From the NCBI GenBank assembly GCA_025963465.1, contig JAOQAP010000229.1, positions 1 through 59,576 of the forward strand: a stretch of 59,576 nucleotides of DNA, written 5' to 3'. The notes beneath the pieces are model-generated. The model was given only the letters and a program-made list of their open reading frames with translations. It was not told where the DNA came from and did not search any database. Shown here piece after piece: positions 18,084 to 27,509 of the stretch. Within the stretch, counting starts at the first letter, position 1. Each line of letters begins with the position of its first letter. Source of the DNA: Flavipsychrobacter sp. (GTDB lineage Bacteria > Bacteroidota > Bacteroidia > Chitinophagales > Chitinophagaceae). Both the position numbers and the translations under genes were made by a program.

Positions 18084-18106
18084 TAATTATCTACTAAACC
18101 TCTGCC

Positions 18107-19330
18107 ATGCACCCCAAAGAACTGCGCATAGAAGATTTTATATACCCGTTGCCCGACGAGCGGATAGCGAAGCATCCTTTGCAGGAGCGTGACGCGTCGA
18201 AGTTGCTGATCTATAAAGAAGGAACGATAACAGAAAATATATACACGAACATAGCTGACAATATTCCTGCAGACAGCCTGATGGTTTTTAACCAGACCAA
18301 AGTAGTGAATGCCCGGTTGCTGTTCAAAAAGCCATCGGGTTCAACAATAGAGGTTTTTTGCCTCGCGCCAAACGGGCAATATGCAGACATCCAAACGGCT
18401 ATGCTGCAAAAAGGTAAAGTGCTGTGGGAGTGCCTCGTAGGTGGGGCTGCAAAGTGGAAGCCGGGCATGGTATTAGAGATAGTGCATAGTGAGCCGTCAT
18501 TTACCTTATCTGCACAGATTGTTGAGCGTAGCCCTACGGCATTTACACTAAGCCTGGAATGGGATGATGCTGCACTCACTTTTGCAGAAGTGTTGCATTA
18601 TACCGGCAAGGTGCCATTACCTCCCTACATGCACCGTGATGCCGCCATAGAAGACGAAGACAGGTACCAGACCGTATTTGCAAAGGAAGAAGGCAGCGTG
18701 GCGGCACCCACTGCCGGGTTGCATTTTACTGATGATGTAATACAGCGTATTGCAGCAAACAATATAGACACCGCTTTCCTAACCCTGCACGTAGGTGCCG
18801 GCACCTTTCGCACGGTGAAGAGCGAAACCATGGCAGAGCATGATATGCATGCCGAATGGATAGAAGTAACGCTGGAAAACATAAATATCCTTACTGCTGC
18901 ACTCAGTAAAAATATTATAGCAGTAGGCACCACCTCTCTGCGCACACTGGAAAGCCTGTACTGGATAGGCAACAAAATAGTTAATGGCGAAACGCCTGAC
19001 CTGCAAAATATAGCCGTGTCTCAATGGGATCCGTACGACACACAAAATACTTGCAGCACTACAGATGCGTTCAACGCATTGGCTGCATACATGGTTTCAA
19101 ATAAATTAAGCAAGCTCATCACCCGCACTCAGATACTGATCGCACCGGGTTATACATTCCGGGTTGTAAATTGCTTGGTAACAAATTTCCATCAGCCACA
19201 GTCTACATTGCTTCTTCTGGTTGCAGCATTTATCGGCGATGACTGGAGAACGGTATATGACTACGCGCTTGGTCATGATTACCGATTCCTGAGTTACGGG
19301 GATGGAAGCGTATTGTTCCGAAACAGCTAA
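18107..19330 (+). CDS. queA: S-adenosylmethionine:tRNA ribosyltransferase-isomerase QueA
   Basis: 407 residues. Transfers and isomerises the ribose of SAM onto 7-aminomethyl-7-deazaguanine in tRNA to give epoxyqueuosine. The signature is clear: FNQTKVVNARL near residue 62 and GSVAAPTAGLHFT near residue 200, then HVGAGTFRTVK. It is about 50 residues longer than the Escherichia coli enzyme, with the extra length in a middle insertion and the C-terminus. No other queuosine genes are nearby. Confidence 0.95.
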   Translation: MHPKELRIEDFIYPLPDERIAKHPLQERDASKLLIYKEGTITENIYTNIADNIPADSLMVFNQTKVVNARLLFKKPSGSTIEVFCLAPNGQYADIQTAMLQKGKVLWECLVGGAAKWKPGMVLEIVHSEPSFTLSAQIVERSPTAFTLSLEWDDAALTFAEVLHYTGKVPLPPYMHRDAAIEDEDRYQTVFAKEEGSVAAPTAGLHFTDDVIQRIAANNIDTAFLTLHVGAGTFRTVKSETMAEHDMHAEWIEVTLENINILTAALSKNIIAVGTTSLRTLESLYWIGNKIVNGETPDLQNIAVSQWDPYDTQNTCSTTDAFNALAAYMVSNKLSKLITRTQILIAPGYTFRVVNCLVTNFHQPQSTLLLLVAAFIGDDWRTVYDYALGHDYRFLSYGDGSVLFRNS

Positions 19331-19375
19331 TCCACCAATACCTTTTAGGAGTTGTAGTTTAATAATTATTTATCA

Positions 19376-19403
19376 TTGACATTAACCTTATTTCGTAATT
19401 TTG
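19376..19403 (+). promoter_or_regulatory. Promoter of nadC
   Basis: TTGACA at 19376-19381 and TAATTTTG at 19396-19403 give a 17-base gap, inside the range known for Flavobacteria. It lies within an open frame, which shows that translation starts downstream of it. Confidence 0.65.
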
Positions 19404-19429
19404 CACATCATTTAATACCATATCCATTG

Positions 19430-20269
19430 TTGAATACAAAAGAGTTTATCGAAGCGGCGTTATCAGAAGATGTAGGAAGTGGTGACTATTCCACGCTGGC
19501 CAGCATACCTGCAGATGCTAGGGGTAAGGCAGTGCTGAAGATAAAAGAGAATGGCATAATAGCCGGTATGGACCTGGCAGAGGAGATATTTTACTTCCTG
19601 GAGCCGGGATCACAATTCACGCTCTTCAAAAAGGACGGGGATAAGGTACACAATGGAGAAATAGCGTTTGAAGTATCTGCCGGAGTGCATACTATATTGA
19701 AAGCAGAACGGTTGGCACTCAACTGCATGCAGCGAATGAGCGGTATTGCCACACTTACCAATCAATACGTAGAAATCATAAAGGGATACCCCACTAAAAT
19801 ACTGGATACCCGCAAGACCACACCACTGTTTCGCATGCACGAAAAAGAGGCAGTACGTATAGGTGGTGGTGTGAACCACCGGATGGGCCTGTATGATATG
19901 GTTATGCTGAAAGACAACCATATAGACTTCTGTGGCGGTATAGAAAAAGCAATAGAACAGACCAATGACTACCTGCGCAAAAACGCGCTGAACCTGAAAA
20001 TAGAAGTAGAAACACGGAGTATAGAAGATGTAAAACGGGTACTGGCTGTAGGCAATGTACACCGGATAATGCTGGACAACTATACACCGGAACAAACCGA
20101 AGAAGCGGTGGGCCTTATAGGCAGTAAATACGAAACAGAAGCATCCGGTGGTATTACGCTCGATAATATAGTGGCTTATGCACGCACAGGGGTTACTTAC
20201 ATATCTGTAGGTGCCATCATTCATCACGCAGTAAGCATGGACCTCAGCCTGAAAGCGGAAATAGTATAA
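19430..20269 (+). CDS. nadC: Nicotinate-nucleotide pyrophosphorylase (carboxylating), QPRTase
   Basis: About 279 residues. Makes nicotinate mononucleotide from quinolinate and PRPP in de novo NAD synthesis. Recognisable: EDVGSGDYST near the N-terminus, ERLALNCMQRMSGIAT, the active-site stretch LDTRKTTP, HRMGLYDMVMLKDNH, and the ASGGI phosphate loop near the C-terminus. There is no ATG close to the expected N-terminus; the frame continues upstream but a promoter lies within it at 19376-19403, so TTG at 19430 (or the TTG at 19427) is the likely start. nadA and nadB are not in the window. The next gene starts two bases after the stop. Confidence 0.9.
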   Translation: MNTKEFIEAALSEDVGSGDYSTLASIPADARGKAVLKIKENGIIAGMDLAEEIFYFLEPGSQFTLFKKDGDKVHNGEIAFEVSAGVHTILKAERLALNCMQRMSGIATLTNQYVEIIKGYPTKILDTRKTTPLFRMHEKEAVRIGGGVNHRMGLYDMVMLKDNHIDFCGGIEKAIEQTNDYLRKNALNLKIEVETRSIEDVKRVLAVGNVHRIMLDNYTPEQTEEAVGLIGSKYETEASGGITLDNIVAYARTGVTYISVGAIIHHAVSMDLSLKAEIV

Positions 20270-20271
20270 AC

Positions 20272-21144
20272 ATGAAACACCTTGTATTTATCATCAATCC
20301 CAAATCTGGGGTAGAACGACAGAAAGAGATAACACAAGGTATAGAGTTGCACCTGGATAAGTCAAAATACTCTCACGAAATAATATACACTCAATATGCT
20401 AAGCACGGTATTGAGCTGGCAAAAGAATGTGCTGAAAAAGGTGCCTATGCTGTTGTGGCCGTAGGCGGGGATGGCTCTGTAAACGATATAGTGCAAGGAC
20501 TGTTGGGCACAAACACACTACTCGCCATTATACCCAAGGGTTCGGGCAATGGGATGGCGCGTACTATGCGGATACCGCTGGATACCAATGAGGCTATAAA
20601 GGTCATCAACAAAGGCAATACTATTGCTATGGATATTGGCTATGCTAATGGGCACCCTTTTATCAGTAATGCAGGGGTGGCTTTTGACGCACTAATTTCT
20701 AAAAAATTTGCCAAAAGTGAGACGCGTGGATTGATGGTATATAGCTGGCTGGTAACAAAGCATATGTGGCTGTATAAGAACTGGGACTGGCAGATAACTG
20801 TAGACGGCAAAGTACATAACGAATGCGCCTTTATGGTGAATGTAGCCAATGGCCAGCAATTCGGTTATAACTTTCGTATAGCCCCCATGGCAAGTTTTAC
20901 TGACGGGTTACTCGATATTATTATTGTCAGGAAGTTTCCTAAGATACTGGGAGGGATGCTGGCTTTTCGGGGTCTTACCGGCAGTATAGCGGGCAGCCCA
21001 TATGTAAAACACCTGACCGGAAAAAAGATCACGGTTTCCAATCCTTCCTTAAAGCTCATGCAGACTGACGGCGATGCCCATGCCTGCGAGCACACAATAG
21101 ATTTTACTGTAAAGCAGGGAGCACAACAGGTAATTGTGCCTTAA
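20272..21144 (+). CDS. Diacylglycerol kinase-family lipid kinase (YegS/DgkB-like)
   Basis: 290 residues, cytoplasmic or peripheral. DAGK catalytic domain with FIINPKSG at the N-terminus, the nucleotide-binding GGDGS (65-69) and GSGNGMAR (90-97), then a beta-sandwich C-terminal domain with TDGLLDIIIV and TDGDA. Members phosphorylate diacylglycerol, sphingoid bases or related lipids; the substrate cannot be assigned from sequence. The two-base gap to nadC implies cotranscription. Confidence 0.88.
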   Translation: MKHLVFIINPKSGVERQKEITQGIELHLDKSKYSHEIIYTQYAKHGIELAKECAEKGAYAVVAVGGDGSVNDIVQGLLGTNTLLAIIPKGSGNGMARTMRIPLDTNEAIKVINKGNTIAMDIGYANGHPFISNAGVAFDALISKKFAKSETRGLMVYSWLVTKHMWLYKNWDWQITVDGKVHNECAFMVNVANGQQFGYNFRIAPMASFTDGLLDIIIVRKFPKILGGMLAFRGLTGSIAGSPYVKHLTGKKITVSNPSLKLMQTDGDAHACEHTIDFTVKQGAQQVIVP

Positions 21145-21153
21145 CTTGCGGGC

Positions 21154-22197
21154 ATGTACCTTAAGAAACAATTCGCTGCCATTGCCGTGCTATGCGCGTT
21201 TTGTTTTCTATACTCCTGCAAAAGACAACATCACAATGTAACCCGTGGATTTTACTATTGGAAAACCATTTACAAGCCATCGGCCTACGAGATAGATAGG
21301 TTGCACGAACTGCAAGTGCAGAAAATGTACCTGCGCCTGTTTGATGTGGACTGGGAGCCTGCTAATAACCAGCCAATCCCGATAGCACCTATACAATTGC
21401 CGGATAAAATGGATACTTCACTCCGGTTTATACCTGTCGTATTCATAACCCAGAGAACGCTGGCGCACCTGCAAAAAAACCAGGTAACCCCATTGGCGGA
21501 AAACATAGATCATCTTATAAAGGCATTATGCACCAATGCCGGTATCACCCCCCAGGAGGTACAGATAGACTGTGACTGGACATCCGGCAACAAAGAGCTA
21601 TACTTCAGCTTACTATCTGTGCTGAAGCAGCAGGCATACGTTAAGGGTAAGACCCTCTCCTGCACCATACGTATGCACCAGGTAAAATACACTACGAGTA
21701 GTGGCATACCTCCGGTGGATAAAGGCATGCTCATGTGCTACAGCATGGGCGATATGAAGAAGACAGGGGTTCGCAATTCTATACTGGATGTAGATGAAGC
21801 CAAAGATTACCTGAAAAGGATCGGCACTTATTCATTACCACTGGATATAGCGCTTCCTATCTTCCAGTGGTGTATCCTGTTCCGCAATGGCAGGTTTAAT
21901 GGGATCATGCACGATATAGCGCCTGCTGATGTGAGTGGGAACAAGCTTTTCACGCACACGGGCGATAACATCTATCGCTGTAAGGCAGATACTTTATGGC
22001 AGGGCTTTAGCCTGAAAGCAAAAGACGAGCTGAGGGTGGAAAGCCCCTCATATGATGCGCTGATGGATATTGCTTCTTTCACATCTAAACAATTATCTCA
22101 ACCGGACGTTAATGTTCTTTTATTTTCGTGCGATAGTATAACTTTATCCAAATATTCAATGCATGAGCTGGAATCGGTTTATAATTCTTATCGTTAG
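21154..22197 (+). CDS. Putative lipoprotein of unknown function
   Basis: 347 residues. The N-terminus has a lipoprotein signal with lipobox FLYSC (Cys about 22), so it is probably lipid-anchored after Sec export. The body has alternating strand-helix character with conserved-looking phrases YLRLFDVDWE, QIDCDWTSG and MCYSMGDMK, recalling the strand ends of a TIM-barrel glycoside-hydrolase-like fold, but no family was recognised with certainty. A TAACTTGC stretch 12 bases before the start resembles a degenerate -7 box. The 3' end overlaps the next gene by 35 bases, suggesting the two work together. Confidence 0.75.
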   Translation: MYLKKQFAAIAVLCAFCFLYSCKRQHHNVTRGFYYWKTIYKPSAYEIDRLHELQVQKMYLRLFDVDWEPANNQPIPIAPIQLPDKMDTSLRFIPVVFITQRTLAHLQKNQVTPLAENIDHLIKALCTNAGITPQEVQIDCDWTSGNKELYFSLLSVLKQQAYVKGKTLSCTIRMHQVKYTTSSGIPPVDKGMLMCYSMGDMKKTGVRNSILDVDEAKDYLKRIGTYSLPLDIALPIFQWCILFRNGRFNGIMHDIAPADVSGNKLFTHTGDNIYRCKADTLWQGFSLKAKDELRVESPSYDALMDIASFTSKQLSQPDVNVLLFSCDSITLSKYSMHELESVYNSYR

Positions 22198-24523
22198 TAT
22201 TATTGGCCTGGCAGGTATTACTAAACTGGTTATAGCCTGTGCAGGCGGCGATGATCCATATGAGTCGGCCACCTTTTTTCTCAATACGGTCAATAAGCAC
22301 CCTTCATTTGTTCCCTTCTATTACTCGCCTTCTATTACTTTTTATACAGACGGGTATGATTTTGATAAAACAGAGATCAATAATAAACTGTCTGACCCTA
22401 ATCCGGCCATGTGGAAAAAATACACCGGTAACCAGGTTTCAGCTGTAGATATTGATAGTTTCATCTATCGGTTTTCCAAGGCAGACATGGACAATATTTA
22501 TCGCCACATAAAGAAATATGAACCGCTTAACGTAGGAGCCAAAGTGAGTAGCAATGGGTTTACCAAGTGGCTTATTGCAAACAAGCAGGTCAATACTGCG
22601 CAGTACCTGGCATTTGCAAAATCATGTGAGCCATATACAGAACCGGTGGAGGCTGTATGGAACAACAAGACAAGTGAGTATGAAACACCCAAAAGAGATT
22701 CTGCTGCAATGCACCTCCTTATTGTGGAAGCAATACGCCAGTACGAAGTATTGAAAGATAATGAGTTGAAACAACGCTATGCTTACCAGGCAGTACGTAT
22801 GGCATTTTACAGTGGCAGGTACCTGGAAACGGTTACCCTGTTTGATAATATGGTTACGGCAAATGATAACTTCCTTTATTACCGCAGTCTGGCCTTGAAA
22901 GCAGGCGGGCTTTATAAGACAGGAAGGAAAACAGAGGCGGCCTATTTGTATAGCCTTGTATTTGATAAAACAAAAGAAGACAAGAAGAATATATACACCA
23001 GCTTTAGGTGGGCTGTGAATGGAAATATAGCACCCGTTTTAGCACTCTGTAAGAATGATCATGAAAAGGCTGTGCTGTACGTAATGAGAAGCCTTTACGA
23101 ATATGACGCAAATGAAAAACATCCTATAGAGACGATCAAAAAAGCCTATGAGCTTGATGCAAAAGTAAGAGGCCTGGATATAGTAATGACACGCTGCATA
23201 AACAGGGCAGAAGGCAGCCGGATACCCGGTATGGCTATAGGTGGAAATAAAGATGATTCTGAACTGGTAGAGCTGAATGACTTTGCACAAAGAGTAGCAA
23301 AAGAAGGCCGGTGCGGCGACGCGGCATTCTGGTATCTGTCATCTGCATACATATACATATTGCAGGGCGACGCGGTGAACTGCAAAAACTTCCTGCTGAA
23401 AGCCCATTCCGAAAAAATGACACCTGCAGAAGAAGACGTGCATGACATTGTAAATGTGCTTTGTGTAATGAGGCAGGAAGAAAAAGTGACGCCGGAAACA
23501 GAAGCGCAGTTGCTCCCGTTATTACGTGCCGTTGAGGCAAAGGGAAATAAAAGTCGCAGGTACAGCACGCTGTTTGGCAATATGATGGTAATGGTGCTTA
23601 AAGAAGTTTACATAGCTCAGGGCAATACGGATAAAGCGATCTATTGTTACTCAAAAGCAGCAGGCGCGTCTTTTGCTTATCCATGGAGCTACGCAACCGA
23701 TTATACAGATGAGCCGGGTAGAATGCTGGAAGGAATGACTCCCGACGAATTGCATGCCATTGAGGCGTTTATAATGAAAAAGAATAAGTCCCCTTTCGAT
23801 ACTTGGCTTACAGAGACCACTATGTATTCTGCGGGTGCGCTTTATGAGCTGGAGGCAACAAAGTACATGAGGACGTTCCAGTTCGACAAAGCGGTAGAAG
23901 TACTGAAGAAAGTACCGGAAGATATCCTGAAGAAAACGGAGCTGCCGGACATAATGGTAAGCCACATACTGGACGGCCAGGAATGGAATGCATCTGACAA
24001 AGCAGTAAAATACAACAAGCTGCAGTTTGCTAAAAAAATGCTTGAGTTGCAGCAGGCACTAAAGAAAAGCCCTTCTGACGGAAGAGCTGCATACCAGTAT
24101 GCCAATGGCTTGTATAACATGAGCTACTATGGCAAGGCGCACCATGCCTATGACTACTACAGGACAGGCACAAGTGAGTATGCATATTTTAATTATAAAG
24201 ATCGCAGCAAACTAGCTGACTATGAACTGGAACACTATAATGTGCAAACTCCTGAAAAGTATTATGTGCAGGCTTATGAGAACAGCACAGATAAAGAGGT
24301 AAAAGCAAGATGCCTGTTTATGGCAGCAAAATGCTGGCAGAAGAATTGTGCTCCGGGTAAAGAACAATCTTATTATAATGTCGATGCGGAAACGTATTAC
24401 AGGAATACATTTAAAAACCCCTACCTGCAAAAGCTTAAAGGTGACTATAAGGATACAAAGTTCTATGCTAATGCGACAGGTTCCTGTTCTTATTTCAGGG
24501 ATTATGTAAAGAAGAATAAATAG
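22163..24523 (+). CDS. Large lipoprotein-like TPR-type protein, conserved in Bacteroidota, function unknown
   Basis: 786 residues. N-terminal hydrophobic segment (about 6-24) ending in a lipobox-like VIAC followed by AGGDDPYES; the CAGGD start is reminiscent of large hypothetical proteins in Bacteroidota. The rest is rich in helical A/Y/L repeats (AYLYSLVFDKTKED, AIYCYSKAAGASFAY, YQYANGLYNMSYYGKAHHAYDYY), consistent with tetratricopeptide-like units. It starts inside the preceding lipoprotein gene, which suggests translational coupling and a shared complex in the cell envelope. No catalytic motif seen. Confidence 0.8.
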   Translation: MSWNRFIILIVSIIGLAGITKLVIACAGGDDPYESATFFLNTVNKHPSFVPFYYSPSITFYTDGYDFDKTEINNKLSDPNPAMWKKYTGNQVSAVDIDSFIYRFSKADMDNIYRHIKKYEPLNVGAKVSSNGFTKWLIANKQVNTAQYLAFAKSCEPYTEPVEAVWNNKTSEYETPKRDSAAMHLLIVEAIRQYEVLKDNELKQRYAYQAVRMAFYSGRYLETVTLFDNMVTANDNFLYYRSLALKAGGLYKTGRKTEAAYLYSLVFDKTKEDKKNIYTSFRWAVNGNIAPVLALCKNDHEKAVLYVMRSLYEYDANEKHPIETIKKAYELDAKVRGLDIVMTRCINRAEGSRIPGMAIGGNKDDSELVELNDFAQRVAKEGRCGDAAFWYLSSAYIYILQGDAVNCKNFLLKAHSEKMTPAEEDVHDIVNVLCVMRQEEKVTPETEAQLLPLLRAVEAKGNKSRRYSTLFGNMMVMVLKEVYIAQGNTDKAIYCYSKAAGASFAYPWSYATDYTDEPGRMLEGMTPDELHAIEAFIMKKNKSPFDTWLTETTMYSAGALYELEATKYMRTFQFDKAVEVLKKVPEDILKKTELPDIMVSHILDGQEWNASDKAVKYNKLQFAKKMLELQQALKKSPSDGRAAYQYANGLYNMSYYGKAHHAYDYYRTGTSEYAYFNYKDRSKLADYELEHYNVQTPEKYYVQAYENSTDKEVKARCLFMAAKCWQKNCAPGKEQSYYNVDAETYYRNTFKNPYLQKLKGDYKDTKFYANATGSCSYFRDYVKKNK

Positions 24524-24539
24524 GACTTAACAGCAATGT

Positions 24540-25196
24540 TTATTCGCTGGGGGCGGCCATGCCACCCGTAAGGTCGTATATCTTCTGTATCTCCTTTAGT
24601 ATCTTTTCAAAATTGATGTTGAGATCAATGAGAATACCGGTGTGAAGGTCAAACACCCAGCCATGTACTATAGGGTATTTGTTTTGCAGGTAACACTGTT
24701 GTACGCTTGCTGTTTTGATCACGTTCGTAGCTTGTTCCAGCACGTTCAGCTCCACCAGGCGGCTGTAGCGTTTGTGTTCATCCTTTATAGCATCCAGTTC
24801 ATCGTAGTGCATCCGGTATACATCGCGTATGGTGCGTAGCCAGGGGTTCAGCAGGCCCATATCTTTTGGCATCATCGCTGCTTTTACGCCGCCGCAGTTA
24901 TAATGCCCGCACACTATAATATGTTTCACACTAAGGTGCTTCACTGCATAGTTGATAACAGACATTACATTAAGGTCGGTATTATTCACCAGGTTGGCTA
25001 CATTGCGGTGTACGAATACATCGCCGGGCTCCAGTCCCATGATCTCATTAGCCGGTACACGGCTGTCTGAGCAGCCGATATAGAGATAGTCGGGATTCTG
25101 ATCGCGAGCCAGCTTCTCAAAGAAATTAGCATCCTTTGCTGTCATCTCCGCTACCCATTTCCTGTTATTATCGAATATCTGTTCGTAAGAAGCCAT
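24540..25196 (-). CDS. can: Beta-class carbonic anhydrase
   Basis: 218 residues. Interconverts CO2 and bicarbonate in the cytoplasm. Zinc ligands Cys42, His98 and Cys101 are present, as is the Asp44-Arg46 dyad (CSDSRVPAN), and HYNCGG is the standard second motif. Length and motifs match the Can/CynT type. It converges on the preceding gene with only 16 bases between them and no clear terminator. A near-consensus -7 box (TAATATTG, complement of 25216-25223) lies 19 bases before the start. Confidence 0.96.
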   Translation of the reverse strand: MASYEQIFDNNRKWVAEMTAKDANFFEKLARDQNPDYLYIGCSDSRVPANEIMGLEPGDVFVHRNVANLVNNTDLNVMSVINYAVKHLSVKHIIVCGHYNCGGVKAAMMPKDMGLLNPWLRTIRDVYRMHYDELDAIKDEHKRYSRLVELNVLEQATNVIKTASVQQCYLQNKYPIVHGWVFDLHTGILIDLNINFEKILKEIQKIYDLTGGMAAPSE

Positions 25197-25285
25197 AATA
25201 TACCGGTTTTCACTGCAATATTACTTCAAAACACAGCAATTAGGATTATTGCCAAATAAACATTTCGTAAACACAGCATATCAGC

Positions 25286-25293
25286 TATTTTTG
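25286..25293 (+). promoter_or_regulatory. -7 box TATTTTTG of the FAH-family gene
   Basis: Exact TAnnTTTG match, 22 bases before the ATG at 25316. TTTCG at 25263-25267 lies about 19 bases upstream and could serve as a weak -33 element. Confidence 0.6.
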
Positions 25294-25315
25294 CGGGGTC
25301 AAAAAATAGATACTC

Positions 25316-26320
25316 ATGAAACTTGTAACATATTCTAAGAACGGTAAAGAACAATTAGCTTTTTATATTAATGATTCGCTGTACGATACAAATGCAGCTA
25401 ACAGCCAATTGCCAAACGCGATGAGCACCCTGTTGGAAAACTGGGAAAGCACAATAGACGCTATGCGCAAAACCGAGGCAGATATTAAGAGCGGCAGCAA
25501 CAAAGCAGAAGGTATACCATACAAAGGTGCAAACATATTAGCACCGGTGCCGCACCCTACTTCCTGCCGCGATGGATACGCGTTTCGTCAGCACGTGGCA
25601 TCTGCCCGCCGCAACCGCAAGGTGGATATGATACCCGAGTTTGACCAGTACCCGATATTCTATTTTACCAATCATAATGCAATACAGGGCCCTGGTAATA
25701 TTCCATGTATGCCCGACCATTTTAAGAAACTGGATTTCGAACTGGAAGCAGCTATAGTTATCTGCAAAAAAGGAAGAAATGTAAAAGCAGCGGATGCGGA
25801 CCAATACATAGGTGGCTACATGATCATGAATGACATGAGCGCCCGTACCCTGCAAATGGAAGAGATGCTGCTGAACCTGGGCCCGGCAAAAGGTAAGGAC
25901 TTCTGCACAGTGATAGGACCAATACTGGTAACACCGGATGAACTGGAACCATATAAAATACCAGCTAAGGAAAACCACGTAGGCAATACCTACGATCTGA
26001 AGATGACCTGCAAAGTAAATGGCATACAGGTGAGCGAAGGCAGCATGGGCGATATGGACTGGACATTTGCAGAGATAGTAGAGCGCTGTGCTTATGGAGC
26101 AGACATACTGCCCGGCGATGTAATAGGCAGCGGCACCGTAGGTACCGGTTGTTTTATGGAGCTGAATGGTACAGGTAAGCTGAATGACCCTGCCTACACA
26201 GAACAATGGCTGCAGGACGGTGATGTAGTAGAAATGGAAATAGCCGGCCTTGGACATCTTTCTAATACCATAGTAGCAGAAAAAACAGATTTTAGTATAT
26301 TGGCATTGAAGAAGAAATAA
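25316..26320 (+). CDS. Fumarylacetoacetate hydrolase-family protein
   Basis: 334 residues. The C-terminal two-thirds is an FAH domain with the metal-binding acidic residues in FELEAAIVI and GGYMIMNDMSAR and the closing GSGTVGTGC. The N-terminal stretch of about 80 residues is the small FAH_N-like part. Members hydrolyse C-C bonds in 2-oxo/4-oxo acids, as in tyrosine or aromatic breakdown; the exact substrate is not determinable. The next gene, a 3-hydroxyacyl-CoA dehydrogenase, is 28 bases downstream, fitting a catabolic operon. Confidence 0.9.
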   Translation: MKLVTYSKNGKEQLAFYINDSLYDTNAANSQLPNAMSTLLENWESTIDAMRKTEADIKSGSNKAEGIPYKGANILAPVPHPTSCRDGYAFRQHVASARRNRKVDMIPEFDQYPIFYFTNHNAIQGPGNIPCMPDHFKKLDFELEAAIVICKKGRNVKAADADQYIGGYMIMNDMSARTLQMEEMLLNLGPAKGKDFCTVIGPILVTPDELEPYKIPAKENHVGNTYDLKMTCKVNGIQVSEGSMGDMDWTFAEIVERCAYGADILPGDVIGSGTVGTGCFMELNGTGKLNDPAYTEQWLQDGDVVEMEIAGLGHLSNTIVAEKTDFSILALKKK

Positions 26321-26348
26321 ACTTCTTTAACCATAATCTTTATACGAC

Positions 26349-27500
26349 ATGAAAATAATAGGTGTAGTAGGCTCTGGCGCTATGGGCAGTGGTATAGCGC
26401 AGGTAGCGGCTATGGCCGGTCACAAAGTAGTGCTCTCCGACGAAAGCGATATAGCGCTGGGCAAGGCAAAGACCAACCTGGCAAATACCTTGCAGAAACT
26501 GCAGGAAAAAGGCAAGATCGCCAGTGCTCATGATATCTTGTCCCGCATCGCGTTTTCCGATGATCCTGATTCCATGAAGGATTGCGGGCTGGTGATAGAG
26601 GCCATTATAGAAAAGCTGGAAGCAAAGCAGAACCTGTTCAAGACCCTCGAACAGATAGTGAGCCATGATTGTATCATGGCGAGCAACACCTCTTCTTTAT
26701 CTATTACATCTATTGCCGCGGCGTGTAAGAACCCGTCAAGGGTAATTGGGCTGCATTTCTTCAACCCGGCTCCGCTTATGGCGCTGGTAGAGATCATACC
26801 GGCTATACAAACAGACCTGGACTTGCTGCCGGAAGCAAAAGAGCTGATGAAGCAGTGGGGTAAGATTCCGGTAGTAGCTAAAGATACTCCCGGTTTTATA
26901 GTAAACAGGGTGGCGCGTCCCTTCTACGGCGAGGCCATACGTATATATGAAGAAGGAATTGCGGATATGGCTACCATAGACTGGGCAATGACCGAGATAG
27001 GCGGTTTCCGTATGGGGCCCTTCGCACTTACAGACTATATAGGGCATGATGTGAACTATGTTGTGACCGAGACTGTGTTCCAGTCATTCTTCTACGATCC
27101 GCGTTACAAGCCCTCCTTTTCACAAAAGAGGTTGCTGGAAGCCGGCTGGCTGGGCCGCAAAACCGGAAAAGGGTTTTATAATTATGCAGAAGGTGCTGCT
27201 ATGCCGGAACCAACGAAGGACATGGTTTTAGGTACAGAGATATATGAGCGCATACTGGCTATGCTCATCAATGAAGCTGTTGATGCCCTTTACCTGAAAG
27301 TGTCTTCCCCCGCCGATCTGGAAACAGCAATGACCAAAGGGGTAAACTATCCTAAGGGCTTGCTGCAGTGGTGCGATGAGTGGGGCGCGGACAAATGCGT
27401 GGAAAAACTGGACAAAATGTACCATGAATACCACGAAGACAGGTATAGGGTCAGCCCTTTATTAAGAAAACAAGCGCTTGGAAATAAAAAATTTGATTAA
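26349..27500 (+). CDS. 3-hydroxyacyl-CoA dehydrogenase (PaaH/Hbd family)
   Basis: 383 residues. NAD-binding Rossmann domain with GVVGSGAMGSGIAQVAA (about 4-20), the catalytic His in IGLHFFNPAPLM, then a first 3HCDH domain (DTPGFIVNRVARPF) and a shorter second 3HCDH domain at the C-terminus, which makes it longer than the roughly 280-residue Hbd proteins. It oxidises 3-hydroxyacyl-CoA to 3-oxoacyl-CoA in fatty acid or phenylacetate breakdown. It is probably cotranscribed with the FAH-family gene. Confidence 0.93.
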   Translation: MKIIGVVGSGAMGSGIAQVAAMAGHKVVLSDESDIALGKAKTNLANTLQKLQEKGKIASAHDILSRIAFSDDPDSMKDCGLVIEAIIEKLEAKQNLFKTLEQIVSHDCIMASNTSSLSITSIAAACKNPSRVIGLHFFNPAPLMALVEIIPAIQTDLDLLPEAKELMKQWGKIPVVAKDTPGFIVNRVARPFYGEAIRIYEEGIADMATIDWAMTEIGGFRMGPFALTDYIGHDVNYVVTETVFQSFFYDPRYKPSFSQKRLLEAGWLGRKTGKGFYNYAEGAAMPEPTKDMVLGTEIYERILAMLINEAVDALYLKVSSPADLETAMTKGVNYPKGLLQWCDEWGADKCVEKLDKMYHEYHEDRYRVSPLLRKQALGNKKFD

Positions 27501-27509
27501 TTTTCGGAA

